64,000 nt of DNA. Origin: Actibacterium atlanticum (GTDB lineage Bacteria > Pseudomonadota > Alphaproteobacteria > Rhodobacterales > Rhodobacteraceae). The notes beneath the pieces were generated by a model. It had not been told where the DNA came from. It saw only the letters and a program-made list of their open reading frames with translations, and ran no database searches. The translations under genes were made by a program, and so were the position numbers. The stretch covers positions 558,001 through 622,000 of the forward strand of contig NZ_AQQY01000001.1 of assembly GCF_000671395.1 (NCBI RefSeq), written 5' to 3'. Position 1 is the first letter of the stretch. The number at the start of each line of letters is the position of its first letter. This document shows, piece by piece, positions 18,515-28,700 of the stretch.

Positions 18515-18724
18515 GTGCCGCCAAAACAGCCTCTGCCGGACGATAGCGACGATGACACTTTGGTGTTCGTCTTGCGCGTTGCGCCGGATGCTGGCTGGGC
18601 CGAAGTGGAACATGTGAACACGGCCCGAATAAGCCGCCATAGCGCGCTGAAATCGGCTCTGGATCGCGTGGTTCAGATCGTTCAGGGCGGCGCCCCCGAC
18701 AGCGAAGACACACTGTGGCACTGA
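18515..18724 (+). CDS. Small hypothetical protein at the head of the eCIS operon, 69 aa
   Basis: GTG start with AGGAG 7 bases upstream; stop 34 bp before the sheath gene. The protein is acidic at the N-terminus (PDDSDDDTLVF) and has one likely amphipathic helix (RHSALKSALDRVVQIVQGG). No family recognised. Position as first gene and good ribosome-binding site support it being real. It could be a small assembly or regulatory protein. Confidence 0.55.
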   Translation: MPPKQPLPDDSDDDTLVFVLRVAPDAGWAEVEHVNTARISRHSALKSALDRVVQIVQGGAPDSEDTLWH

Positions 18725-18758
18725 CCATACCCGCCGCCAGACAGGAGTAGGACCGAAG

Positions 18759-20369
18759 ATGCTAGTCAATCAGTTTCCGGGCGTACACGTAAAGGAGATC
18801 CCAAGCAGCGCGCGCCCGATTGCGTCGATCTCGACCGCAAACACCGTTTTCATCGACGTGTTCAAACGCGGCCCGATGAACAAAGCGGTGCGGATCACGT
18901 CTCTGGGTCAGTTTACCGAGGAATTTGGCGGGCTATGGAGCGAAAGCGAGGCCTCTTTCGCCATTCAGCAGTATTTTCTGAATGGTGGCAGCGTGGCCTA
19001 TGTGATCCGTGTGGGCGTGGGCGTGGCTGCGCAACCTTTCCGCGCGGCGACCGGTAAGATCACAGACGATGTCAGCGAAGGCGCTGGCAATGATGCTATC
19101 TCGTTTGAGGCGGTGACCGAAGGGAGCTGGGGAAATGATCTGCGCTTTGGTGTCGGGACCGGGACAGGAAATACCTATGACCTGATGATCCGGCTTTACG
19201 ATGGCGCCACGGTGATCGTCGAGGAGATCTATCAAGGCATTGATCACGCCGCGGCGGCGGGCAGCGAGAACCATATTGAAACCATGGTCAACGGCGTTTC
19301 GGCCTTGGTTACGGCCACCAAAGAAGGGGGCTCAAAGCCGCTATTCACCGACAGCGCCGATAATCAGGTCACGCTGGACGCGCTGAAAGACCTGACCAAA
19401 GCTGACCTGATTGCCGGTACCAATGGGCGTGATGGCTTTACGCCGTCGGTCAGCGGATCGCAGCAACGGTTGGTGACCGCAGTGCTCGGCGATGGCGCGA
19501 CCCGCACCGGCATGCATGCGCTGGAAAACATCGTCCCTGAAATTTTCAACATCATGTGCCTGCCGATCTCGACCTATATGAGCAAAGAGAACGCCAAGAC
19601 GCTGTATGAAAACGCGTTGAAGTTCTGCAAAGATCGTTTTGCGTTTTTGATCGTCGATCCCAAGAAGGCGGTCACTCATGACTCGATCTATGCCGATTGG
19701 TTTGATGCGATGGGTCTGGCGAAGTCGCCCAATTCGGCCGGGTACTATCCGGCCCTGAGCTTCAACGATCCGTTCAAAGAGGGCAGCACGCGCACCGTTG
19801 GGCCATCGGGCATGATGGCTGGGATGATGGCGCGTACGGATGCCACGCGTGGCGTTTGGAAAACGCCCGCGGGAACCGAAACAAGGTTCGGCGGTGGAAC
19901 ACCTGAACATATTCTGACCGATCTGGAGCAAGAGCCCCTGAACCGCTTGGGCGTGAATGTCCTGCGTACTTTCCCGATCTATGGAAGCATCGTGTGGGGC
20001 GGGCGGACGCTGGTTGGGGCGGACGCAGAAGCGCATGAATACAAATATGTCGCCGTTCGGCGCACCGCATTGTTCATACAGCAAAGCCTGCAACGCGGGC
20101 TGAAATGGACAGTGTTTGAAGGCAATGACGAACAGCTTTGGGGCCAAATTCGCATGAACGTAAAGGCCTTTATGCAAAGCCTGCACCGGCAGGGCGCTTT
20201 TCAGGGCAAGGCTGCCGATGATGCGTATCTGGTGAAATGCGACTCTGAAACCACCACGCAGGCCGACATTGATCTGGGCATCGTCAACCTGCTGGTGGCC
20301 TTTGCGCCGCTCAAACCTGCCGAATTCGTCGTGTTGAATTTCAAGCAGCTGACCAAGCTGCCCGAGTAA
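18759..20369 (+). CDS. eCIS contractile sheath protein (phage tail sheath family)
   Basis: 536 residues. The N-terminus, PGVHVKEIPSSARPI then ANTVFIDVFKRGP, is the standard start of phage-sheath proteins (Afp2/Pvc2-like), and the C-terminal part, with GLKWTVFEGNDEQLWGQIR, is the conserved handshake domain. A variable surface insertion lies between about 100 and 300. It would polymerise around the inner tube and contract to drive injection. Only one sheath gene is present, whereas Afp has three (afp2-4). Confidence 0.95.
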   Translation: MLVNQFPGVHVKEIPSSARPIASISTANTVFIDVFKRGPMNKAVRITSLGQFTEEFGGLWSESEASFAIQQYFLNGGSVAYVIRVGVGVAAQPFRAATGKITDDVSEGAGNDAISFEAVTEGSWGNDLRFGVGTGTGNTYDLMIRLYDGATVIVEEIYQGIDHAAAAGSENHIETMVNGVSALVTATKEGGSKPLFTDSADNQVTLDALKDLTKADLIAGTNGRDGFTPSVSGSQQRLVTAVLGDGATRTGMHALENIVPEIFNIMCLPISTYMSKENAKTLYENALKFCKDRFAFLIVDPKKAVTHDSIYADWFDAMGLAKSPNSAGYYPALSFNDPFKEGSTRTVGPSGMMAGMMARTDATRGVWKTPAGTETRFGGGTPEHILTDLEQEPLNRLGVNVLRTFPIYGSIVWGGRTLVGADAEAHEYKYVAVRRTALFIQQSLQRGLKWTVFEGNDEQLWGQIRMNVKAFMQSLHRQGAFQGKAADDAYLVKCDSETTTQADIDLGIVNLLVAFAPLKPAEFVVLNFKQLTKLPE

Positions 20370-20387
20370 CCCCAAGGAGGAGAGATC

Positions 20388-20915
20388 ATGGCAAGAGTAT
20401 CGTCCAACGGGGTTCGACTGGACCCGTATCTGAACAGCAAATTCCGCATTCTGATCGACGGCAAGACCGTGGCAGGTGTGTCCAAAGTGTCGGCGCTGAA
20501 ACGCACGATCGAAGTGGTGGAACACCGCTCGGGGGGGGATCCTTCGACCAGCTACAAGATGGCCGGTCTGGCAAAGCACGAACCGATCACTGCGGAGCGC
20601 GGCATTACCCATGCGGTCGAGTTTGAACAATGGGCCAACAAGGCCTGGAACATCCGAAATGACTTTGGCGAAGAAGTGTCGCTGGATGACTTTCGCAAGA
20701 ACATCCAGCTTGAGATGTACAACGAGGCCGGGCAACTGGTCATGCGCTACAACATTTACAACGCCTGGGTGTCCGAATTCCAGCAAACCCCTGAATTGGA
20801 TGCCGGGGCCTCGGCGATTGCGATTGAAAGCATCAAGATCGAGCACGAAGGCTTTGTGCGGGACTATGATGTGACCCCGCCCACAGAGCCTGCTTTCACC
20901 GATCCGGCACAATAA
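20388..20915 (+). CDS. eCIS inner tube protein (T4 gp19-like)
   Basis: 175 residues of the phage tail tube/Hcp-like fold (Afp1/Afp5, Pvc1). Signature stretches are SKFRILIDGKTVAGVSKVS and AVEFEQWANKAWN. The ring-forming protein stacks inside the sheath and carries cargo. AAGGAGGAGA precedes the start. It follows the sheath gene by 18 bp. A single tube gene is present. Confidence 0.93.
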   Translation: MARVSSNGVRLDPYLNSKFRILIDGKTVAGVSKVSALKRTIEVVEHRSGGDPSTSYKMAGLAKHEPITAERGITHAVEFEQWANKAWNIRNDFGEEVSLDDFRKNIQLEMYNEAGQLVMRYNIYNAWVSEFQQTPELDAGASAIAIESIKIEHEGFVRDYDVTPPTEPAFTDPAQ

Positions 20916-20927
20916 AGGCGCTGTCCC

Positions 20928-21593
20928 ATGCGCCTGACTGAATCCGATCTGGTAGGTCTGTTTGACCGGTTCGAGCACGGCCGCGAGGCTGAACGCTCGG
21001 CCGGGTTACTGGCGGCGTTGTGCCCTGAACGCACGGTGGGCGATGTTTCGCTGGGCGATCGGGATCGGCTGTTTTTAAAGGCCCGGCGCGAACAGTTTGG
21101 TGCGCGTGGGGTGCAGGCCAAGGTCCAGTGCGGCGGATGCGGTGAATGGATGAGCCTTGATCTGGGGGCGGGTTTTACACTGCCGCCCAAGGTTTCGGAC
21201 ACGGCGCAGGTTACCTTTGAAGGCACGGCTTATACCCTGCGATTGCCCTGTCAGGATGACCTGCTGCGCACGCAGGGCGGACAGTTTCCTATGGCGCTGC
21301 TGTGCCCTGATGCGCCTTGGGAATCCGACGCGTTTTGTCAGGCCGCCGAAGCCGCGCTGGACGCCGCCGATCCGGGGCTTGATCTGGTCTTTGATCTGAC
21401 CTGCCCGGAATGCGGAGATCAGACGGAATGCGGCTTGGATACGCTGGATTTCCTGTGGCGTGACGTTGAAGCCTGCGCCTTGCGGTTCTTCGCAGATGTC
21501 GGGGTTCTGGCACGCGCTTTTGGTTGGAGCGAAGCAGAAACCGCAGCCCTTAGTCCGCGCCGCCGCCGCCGATATGTGGAGATGGTCACATGA
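20928..21593 (+). CDS. T4 gp26-like baseplate hub assembly protein with zinc-ribbon cysteines
   Basis: 221 residues. Two CxxC pairs (Cys68/71 in CGGCGEWM and Cys159/162 in CPECGDQ) suggest one zinc site built from both halves. This arrangement is that of the T4 gp26/gp51 family baseplate-chaperone proteins that occur in eCIS loci. The C-terminal stretch (GWSEAETAALSPRRRRRYVEMV) is the family's typical ending. The start is 12 bp after the tube gene; the stop overlaps the next start (ATGA). Confidence 0.72.
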   Translation: MRLTESDLVGLFDRFEHGREAERSAGLLAALCPERTVGDVSLGDRDRLFLKARREQFGARGVQAKVQCGGCGEWMSLDLGAGFTLPPKVSDTAQVTFEGTAYTLRLPCQDDLLRTQGGQFPMALLCPDAPWESDAFCQAAEAALDAADPGLDLVFDLTCPECGDQTECGLDTLDFLWRDVEACALRFFADVGVLARAFGWSEAETAALSPRRRRRYVEMVT

Positions 21594-22345
21594 GCGGGAT
21601 GTTTGACCGGTTGGGCCAGAAAGGCGACGGGGCAGGGGGCGTTGCCATGCTACGTCCGATTCAGGTGCCCAGTTTCGGCCCGTCAGAACTTATCGAAGAC
21701 GAAGCGCCGATTGCTGACGCCCCTTCGGCTGCTGTTGTTGAGCCAGTGCAACAGGCCCAACCGCAGCCCGCGCCTCCAACGCATTCGAGCGAAACTATTT
21801 TGTCGCGCGAAACTGAAACGCATCACATTGTTCAGCCACCTGCGCGCCCGGTGTGGGCGGACAGATCGGACCTGCCCGACCCCAAAGCCACCACACCCGC
21901 CACGCCACCCTCCCTTGCAGAGACGCCCAAGGCGCCGGCTCGTTTCACCGCCCCGCCGCCCATTATCGAACAAGGCCCCCGCCATAGGGGTGATCGGCAC
22001 GATGACGCAGGGCCAGACCGTCCAGACACCCCGACAGCGACAGTCAATTCTGAGCCTCTGACAAAGCCTGTGGTGAATGCGCCTGAACACATGCCTACCC
22101 AGATGCAGGCGCCAGTAAGGCCCCCCGACATCGCGCCGCCGAGCGTGCCGGTTTCGCAAGCACCGCCCGTGGTGGCAAAATTGCCCTCAGTGACGCCGGT
22201 GTCGGTGAAAATCGGGCAGATCAGTGTCACGGCCCCGGCCAGCCCGTCTGCGCCGCCGCCACCGCAGTCAGTTGCGGCGCCTGCTGCGGCGCCAAGCTCT
22301 CGCCCGGGGCAGGCCCTGACGAACTATCTGGGGTGGAGGCGTTGA
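21590..22345 (+). CDS. Proline/alanine-rich low-complexity protein of the eCIS cluster, 251 aa
   Basis: No family recognised. Almost the whole chain is Pro-, Ala- and Ser-rich and probably disordered, except short ordered ends: MFDRLGQKGDG at the start and RPGQALTNYLGWRR at the end. No signal peptide or membrane helix. Its reading frame is locked between two neighbours by overlapping or near-touching start and stop codons, so it is very likely expressed. It may be a flexible linker or assembly protein. Confidence 0.6.
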   Translation: MSGMFDRLGQKGDGAGGVAMLRPIQVPSFGPSELIEDEAPIADAPSAAVVEPVQQAQPQPAPPTHSSETILSRETETHHIVQPPARPVWADRSDLPDPKATTPATPPSLAETPKAPARFTAPPPIIEQGPRHRGDRHDDAGPDRPDTPTATVNSEPLTKPVVNAPEHMPTQMQAPVRPPDIAPPSVPVSQAPPVVAKLPSVTPVSVKIGQISVTAPASPSAPPPPQSVAAPAAAPSSRPGQALTNYLGWRR

Positions 22346-22346
22346 G

Positions 22347-23606
22347 ATGACAGCCATGGCCATAGCCGCGGTAACGGCAACGCTGAAACAACGGCTGCAC
22401 AGCACGCTGGACCCGATCTTCAGCGCGGCTCTGGGTACGTTTTCGATGACCAGCAAACCTCTGGATACGGCGATTGGTGAAACCGACAAGAACCAGCTGA
22501 ACCTGTATCTGTGGAAAGTGGCGCGAAACCCTGCGTTTGAGAACGAACGCCTGCCCGCCCACAGCGGGGCCGGGGGGCGGGTCGATCACCCGCGTCTGGC
22601 GCTGAACCTGCACTATGTTCTGAGCGCGACCGGCACCGCCGACCTGTATGCCGAAATTCTGCTGGGCCATGGCATGCAACTGCTGCATGAAACGCCGTTT
22701 CTGCGGGGGTCTGAAATCACTTCTGCCCTGTCGGCCACCGCCACGGCAGCGGGGACCGCGCAGCTGAAGACGCTGTATGAATCGGTCCAGATGGGGGATC
22801 AGATCGAAAGCGTCCGCATCACCCAGTCGGCGCCCGACGATGACGAAATCGGCAAGGTCTGGCCCGCGTTCAGTGCGTCGCTCAGGATGTCGGCTTTTTA
22901 TCAGGTGTCGCTGGTTTTGCTGGAGCAAAGCTATGACTTCACCCCCGGCCCGCCCGTGCGCGATTATGCAATTGATCTGCAAACCCTGCGCCGGCCAAAT
23001 ATCAACCGAATTGTCCCGCAACCGGGCGCGTCTTCGGCACCGTTGATGCCGGGTGTGCCGATCTCGGCGGGTAGCCGGGTCAGTTTGCTGGGGTCCGGTC
23101 TTGCCTCGTCGGATATGCGCGTAATGATCGGCGATCAAGAGGCCGATCTGACGGGTGATGTCACCCTTGGCGCGCAGCAGCTGTCGCTTTTGGTGCCCGC
23201 TGATCTGATGCCGGGGCTTAAGCTGGTGACGGTTGAACATCTGAAGGCGCGCAATGGCGCTGAACCTCTGGTTTTGGAACGCTCCAACGCGCATCAGATG
23301 CTGGTGATCCCCGAAGTAAGCGCTGCTGCGATATCACAGATGGCTGCGCTGCCGGACGGCGCGGCCAGCGGCAAGATCACCCTGACGGTCGATAATATGC
23401 TGGCCCCGGGCAGCAATGCGTGGCTGTACCTAACGCCCACAGATGACACCAAAGCGCCACAGGCCGTGAAATGGGAGGGGTCTGAAACCGCGACCTCAAG
23501 TATCGTCTTCGATGTGTCTTCGTTGGCCGAGGGCGAAGTCACTTGGGTACTGTCAGTTGACGGTGCTGAAACTGCGGCTGACACGCTGGACTTTGAGGTG
23601 CCGTGA
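22347..23606 (+). CDS. DUF4255 (Afp16/Pvc16-like) eCIS tube-terminating protein with TIG domain
   Basis: 419 residues. The first about 190 match DUF4255, with LGTFSMTSKPLDTAIGE, NQLNLYLWKVARNPAF and the LNLHYVLSATG segment seen in Afp16/Pvc16, which caps the tube and joins sheath to tube at the distal end. Residues about 220-310 look like an IPT/TIG beta-sandwich (SRVSLLGSGLASSDMRVMIG), and a second Ig-like part ends the chain. Afp16 is about 290 residues, so the C-terminal Ig part is an extension of about 130 residues. Confidence 0.85.
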   Translation: MTAMAIAAVTATLKQRLHSTLDPIFSAALGTFSMTSKPLDTAIGETDKNQLNLYLWKVARNPAFENERLPAHSGAGGRVDHPRLALNLHYVLSATGTADLYAEILLGHGMQLLHETPFLRGSEITSALSATATAAGTAQLKTLYESVQMGDQIESVRITQSAPDDDEIGKVWPAFSASLRMSAFYQVSLVLLEQSYDFTPGPPVRDYAIDLQTLRRPNINRIVPQPGASSAPLMPGVPISAGSRVSLLGSGLASSDMRVMIGDQEADLTGDVTLGAQQLSLLVPADLMPGLKLVTVEHLKARNGAEPLVLERSNAHQMLVIPEVSAAAISQMAALPDGAASGKITLTVDNMLAPGSNAWLYLTPTDDTKAPQAVKWEGSETATSSIVFDVSSLAEGEVTWVLSVDGAETAADTLDFEVP

Positions 23607-25495
23607 TGGATGGATCGCCGCGTCTTGAGTGGCATGCAGGAAATGCTGAGGTAACCGCGCTGGCCCTGCGTCGCGCGTGCCTGCAGGTGCAGGGCGAAGA
23701 CTCTCAGGCGTTGCATTTTGACCGCCAAAAACAGGTCATCGAAGGGCGGATGCCTGCTGTGTCGGCCCTATCGCGGATTGCGGTGCTGTTTGGCCTAGAT
23801 GCGCTGGCTTGTGATGTTCTCACCCTCATCGCGCTGTCAGATCAGCCTCCCGCTTTGTCTGCGCCTCTGCAAGAACATCCCCTTAGCAATCTGGGGCGCG
23901 CAACACGAGGAGTGATTGAAGAGGTGTTAGGGCCGGGGAGCACGGCGGCCTTGGCGCCGTCTGCGCCGCTGATGGCGCAAGGGCTGGTCCATGAGGCACC
24001 GGGGCGCCTGTTTGAACGCCCGATGAGCCTAAGCACGTCGGTGTTGGAAGCATTGCACGGGCGGACAGCCCATGATCCGCTGTGGCATGACGTGACCCAT
24101 GCCCCCGCAGATGGTCCGGTTCCCCAAGACGCGGCCACCCGGCTTGCACGGGCATTGAGCGCCGCCATGGGGCAGGGGGTCGCGCCGGTGTTTTATACCC
24201 ATGCTCCGGCTGCGCAGGCAGAGCCGCTTTTGGGCGCGGTTGGCGCAGCCTTGGACTTGCCGGTGCGGGCGTTGAACCTGGCCGATGTTCCGGCGCCCGG
24301 TGCGGAACGGGCGGCGATGCTGCAAGCGTTGCGGCGGGATGGCCGGCTGAACGGTGTGGTGATCGTCTGCGACGCCCCTGAAGGGCTGGTTCCCGACTTT
24401 GGCGTGCCCTTGTTGCTGGCGGGTGTTGCGCCGGATGCCCCGCTGCGCGAAGGCGCGGTTTGCGTGCCGGTTCCGGCTGCGCATCCCATGGGGAGCGCTG
24501 ATTGGCAGCCGTTGCTGGCGGACAATCTGGCCAAGGCGCAAGCGGCCGAAGTCAGCGCGACCTATGCCCTTAGCCCGGCGCAGGCACGGCGCGCTGCCGG
24601 GGCGCTGGCCTATGGCATGGCGGATGATCTGTGGCAGGCGGTGCAGGCTCAATCCAGTTCCGACATGGGGCCTCTGGCCCAGCCGATCGCGCATTTAAGC
24701 CAATGGGACGATCTGGTTTTGCCCGATCAGCCGCTACAGGCGCTTGAACAAATGACCCACTTCCTTGCCCATCGCCATCAGGTCAATGTCGAATGGGGTT
24801 TTGCCGGAAAAACCCCGCGCGGACTGGGCATGGCGGCGCTGTTTCATGGGGTTAGCGGCACGGGGAAAACCACCGCGGCCGAAGCCGTCGTTCGCCGCAT
24901 GCAAGAGGTGCAAGGCACGCAGATTACGCTTTATCGCGTGAATGTCGCTGCGCTGGTTTCAAAATATATCGGCGAAACCGCCAAGAACTTTCAACAGGTC
25001 TTTCAGGCCGGTGCTGCAAGCGGTGCGGCATTGGTCTTTGACGAGTGCGAGGGGCTGTTTGGTAAGCGCACGGCACAGACCCGCGACAGTCTGGACAAGC
25101 ACTCAAACGCCGAGCTTGGGTATTTGCTGCAATGTCTTGAGTCCTATCCCGGCATCGCCATTTTGACGACCAATATGCGCGATGCAATTGACGATGCGTT
25201 TTTCCGTCGGTTCCGCTTTGCGATTGAATTTCCATTTCCCGACGAAGCTCTGCGGCGCCAGATTTGGGAACGCGTGATTCCCGATGCTGTACCGCGCGAC
25301 GGGGTGGATGTGGGGGCGTTGGCGGGCCTGTCTTTGGCCGGCGGGCACATTCGTGCAGTGGCGCTGAACGCCGCCTATCTTGCCGCCGCGCAACAGGCGC
25401 CTTTGACCATGTCCCACATGGCCGCAGCGGCGCGGATGGAGTTCGCCAAGCTGGAACGCCCGGTTCCTGAGCATCTGCTTGCAGGGTGGGGCTGA
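23606..25495 (+). CDS. eCIS AAA+ ATPase (Afp15/Pvc15-like)
   Basis: 629 residues counting from the ATG at 23606, which overlaps the previous stop (TGATG). Residues 1-330 are the variable N-terminal part of these proteins. The AAA+ domain begins near 390, with Walker A GVSGTGKT (415-422), Walker B LVFDE and the sensor segment AILTTNMRDAIDDAFFRRF. Afp15-type ATPases are needed for particle assembly or cargo loading in Afp and PVC. It ends by overlapping the next small gene. Confidence 0.93.
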   Translation: MDGSPRLEWHAGNAEVTALALRRACLQVQGEDSQALHFDRQKQVIEGRMPAVSALSRIAVLFGLDALACDVLTLIALSDQPPALSAPLQEHPLSNLGRATRGVIEEVLGPGSTAALAPSAPLMAQGLVHEAPGRLFERPMSLSTSVLEALHGRTAHDPLWHDVTHAPADGPVPQDAATRLARALSAAMGQGVAPVFYTHAPAAQAEPLLGAVGAALDLPVRALNLADVPAPGAERAAMLQALRRDGRLNGVVIVCDAPEGLVPDFGVPLLLAGVAPDAPLREGAVCVPVPAAHPMGSADWQPLLADNLAKAQAAEVSATYALSPAQARRAAGALAYGMADDLWQAVQAQSSSDMGPLAQPIAHLSQWDDLVLPDQPLQALEQMTHFLAHRHQVNVEWGFAGKTPRGLGMAALFHGVSGTGKTTAAEAVVRRMQEVQGTQITLYRVNVAALVSKYIGETAKNFQQVFQAGAASGAALVFDECEGLFGKRTAQTRDSLDKHSNAELGYLLQCLESYPGIAILTTNMRDAIDDAFFRRFRFAIEFPFPDEALRRQIWERVIPDAVPRDGVDVGALAGLSLAGGHIRAVALNAAYLAAAQQAPLTMSHMAAAARMEFAKLERPVPEHLLAGWG

Positions 25496-25758
25496 TGCGA
25501 AACGGCGGCGCCATAAGCTTTGATCTGGAGGGAATTCGGTTTGACGGTTTCGGCGAGGCGTTTGCAGAACGCGCCACTTCAGCGCTGAAAGATGGATTGA
25601 CCACAGGGCTGAACGATCCGTCAATTCAACAGGCCTTGGCCGAGAGCGCGGATATCAACATCGAACAGCTTTCGCTGGATGGGCTGGATTTCAGCACGCC
25701 GGATCGGTTGGGGCTATCCTTGGCGCAGGCCATTTTGCATCGGGTGGCGGGGCGATGA
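25495..25758 (+). CDS. Small hypothetical eCIS protein, 87 aa
   Basis: The ATG at 25495 overlaps the ATPase stop (TGATG) and the stop overlaps the next gene (ATGA), so it is translationally coupled on both sides. Contains a short amphipathic beginning (AISFDLEGIRFDGFGEAF) and a C-terminal helix (LGLSLAQAILHRVAGR). No family recognised. The position between the ATPase and the large DUF4157 protein suggests a chaperone or adaptor for that protein, which is only inference. Confidence 0.55.
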   Translation: MRNGGAISFDLEGIRFDGFGEAFAERATSALKDGLTTGLNDPSIQQALAESADINIEQLSLDGLDFSTPDRLGLSLAQAILHRVAGR

Positions 25759-28700
25759 AGAGCGCTCAGCTCACACACCAGCCCTCTGAGGCAAGGAAAC
25801 ACCCGGCGCGCGCGCGCAAGGTCAAGCCTGAACCTGCGCCCGTGATCGACTTTGCCAATGCGCGCTTGCCACGCGGGGACACCGCAAATGTGATCGACCT
25901 GCAAGAGCGCTCAGGCCCGCCAGAACTGTTTGCTGCGACTTTGGCGCTGCGGCGCGCTATCAGCCAAGCCGGGCGGCATGACTTGCCCAAACGCGAGGCG
26001 CTGGAGGCGCATTTTGATCGCTCTTTACGTCAGTTCTCGGCTGTTTGGTCGGATGAAATATCCCATATTCTAAAAGCCTTAGGTGCCGAAGCTGCGGTCT
26101 TGGGTGAAAAGATGATCCTGCCCCGCGCGGACGTCAGTTTTGAAACGTTGCTGCACGAAACGGCGCATTTGTTGCAGGTGACAACAAGTGGGGCGGTGAA
26201 TGACAATCTTGCCCCTGCCGAGGCCGAAGCCGAAGCCCGGGTCGACGCGCCCGGAGAGGTGCATGCGCGTCTGGCCCCGGATCAGTTCGCCTTTCGCGAT
26301 ACGCAGGTTCCTGGGGATGAAAAGACCGAACTTGAATCTCGGCAGGCGTTTCACGCAGAGAAGGCCACGCAAGAGGTCAAGGACGGTGGGGGCGATGACG
26401 CAGAGGCCAAAGATACTGTTCAGGATGAATCGACAGTAAAACCCGAGGAAGCCACTTCAGAACAAGAAGTTACGGATCAAAGTTCAGGTGAAGGTGCCGC
26501 CCCGCAACCCGGCCTGGAAAGCGAAGTTCCGCCGCTGCCAGAAGAGGCTCAGGCCGCAAAGGACTCTTTTGATGCCTCTGTCGCTGCGCTGTCTGAGGCC
26601 GCCACGCCCGAGGCTTATCTTGCAGCGTTCACCGCCGCCCCACCAAGTTTGAAGGCCGAAAAAGCCCCGACTTTGGACGCAGATCTGGCAGCAATAAGCA
26701 GCGATGAGGCCAAGGCCTTTACCGACGCGCAACCCGACTTTGAGGCGACGATATCGGGAGAAGAGGCCCCGCCTGCACCCGCCGAAATCGCTGTGCCCGA
26801 CGTCATCGCGCCCGAATTAGAGGTGGCTCCGCCCGCGCTTGCGCCTGAGCCCGACATTGCCCCGACCGCAGTCGTGGAAAAATCCGATGGAGAGGCCTTT
26901 GCCGGTGACTGGCGTCCGCCCGCCGCCGAGCGCGCTGATCCTGCCGAAGTGGCTGGTGCGATCAAGAATGTGAAGACCACGGCGGATGTTGAAACCTCGC
27001 CCGGGCCCGCGCCCTCGGTGCCGCTGCAAGGGGAATCTGACCCGGCACGGGCAGGCGCGCAACGCGAGGCCGCGTCTCAGGATGCCGCGGTGAAACAACA
27101 GCAGGCGGCACAGGCGGTGATTGAGGGCAAAGGCCCCGAACAGATCGCCGCCAAAGAGGCGAAAGAGGCTGTGCCTTTGGAGCTTGAAGCGCCTCAAACT
27201 CAGCTGGATGCAATGGCGCCAGTGGACGGCGCGCAAGAGTTTCTGAATCAGCCTTTGGATGGGGATACAAAGGCAGTGTTTGACGCCCATCACGACACCG
27301 CCATGCGTGACAGCCTTGCGCAATCGCAGGCCGAAATGGAGGCGATGGTGGCCGAGCGCGATGATAAACGCGAAGCCGAGACCACCAAGGCGCGGGCAGA
27401 CGTGGCGCAGGCCGAGGCAGATGCCAACGCTCAGCAGGCGGACGAGATGGCGAAGTCCCGTCAGGCCATTCAGGACAAACGACAGGAAACGCTGAACGAG
27501 CAAGACGCCGCTGTCAGCCAGATGAACGAAGAGGCCAAGGCCGAAGACGCCAAAACCCGGGATCAGATCGACGCACGGGTGCAGGAAGATGAAGCCAAGA
27601 TTGCCGCCGATTTCGCACAGGCGGAAAAGGACGCCGACGCCAAGCTGAAAGAGGGCGAGGACAAAGCCGAAGCCGAAAAGAAACAGGCCGAAAAGGACGC
27701 CGAGGACAGCAGCTGGTGGGATCGGGCGGTCAGCTGGGTGTCAGAGCAGCTGTCGAAATTGGGCGAAGCGATCGGTAAAATCTTTGATGCTGTGCGGGCG
27801 GGCATCAACACGATCCTCGATGGCGTTAAAAACCTGGCATTCGCCCTGATCGACGCCGCGGCCGGTTTCATCAAAGGCGCCATCGCGCTTTATGGCGAGT
27901 TTCTGAAGCTGGCGGTCACCAACCTGATCGGCGCAGTGTTTCCAGAGCTGGCGCAAAAGCTGAATGCGTTCATCGACGAAGGGGTCAAAGCGTTCCAGGC
28001 GGCGGTCGATAAGGTTGCCGCGGGCATGAAAGCCGCCGTGAACGCGGTGGTCGAGCTGTACAAGGCAGCGCTGAACGTGATCCTCAATTTTGTACAGGGG
28101 GCGCTGAACACTGTGCTGGCGGTCGCGCAGGCGGCCTTGGCCGGCGACTGGGGAGAGGTCGCCCGGCTGATCATCGAGCCGATCCTTGCGATGTTGGGCA
28201 TCAACAAGGATGATTTCTATGCCTTCATCGGCAACGCCACCGAAGGGCTGATGAAGATCGTCAACGATCCATTGGCCTTTCTGGGGCATTTGCTGGACAC
28301 GGTGGTCGGGGGCTTCAAGCTGTTTGGGCAGAATTTCGTCGATCACCTGATTGGCGGGATTATTGGCTGGCTTACAGGCGCTTTGGGCGGTGACATTACC
28401 ATCCCGAAAACCTGGGACTTGTTGGGCGTGTTGGATTTGGCGCGTCAGATATTGGGCCTGACCGTCGATATGCTGCGCAAGATCGCGGTGCGGATTCTGG
28501 GCGAGGCCGCGGTTGAGAAGATCGAGTTCTTTATTGACTACGCGCAAGAGCTGATCACCGGCGGCTGGGGCGCGTTCTTCACCAAGATCAAAGACGATCT
28601 GGGCAGCCTGTTTTCCATGGTGATGGGGGAAATCACCACCTTCCTGCTGGAACGTGTGGTCAAGGCCGGGATCGTTTGGCTTGCCAGTCTGATCAACCCG

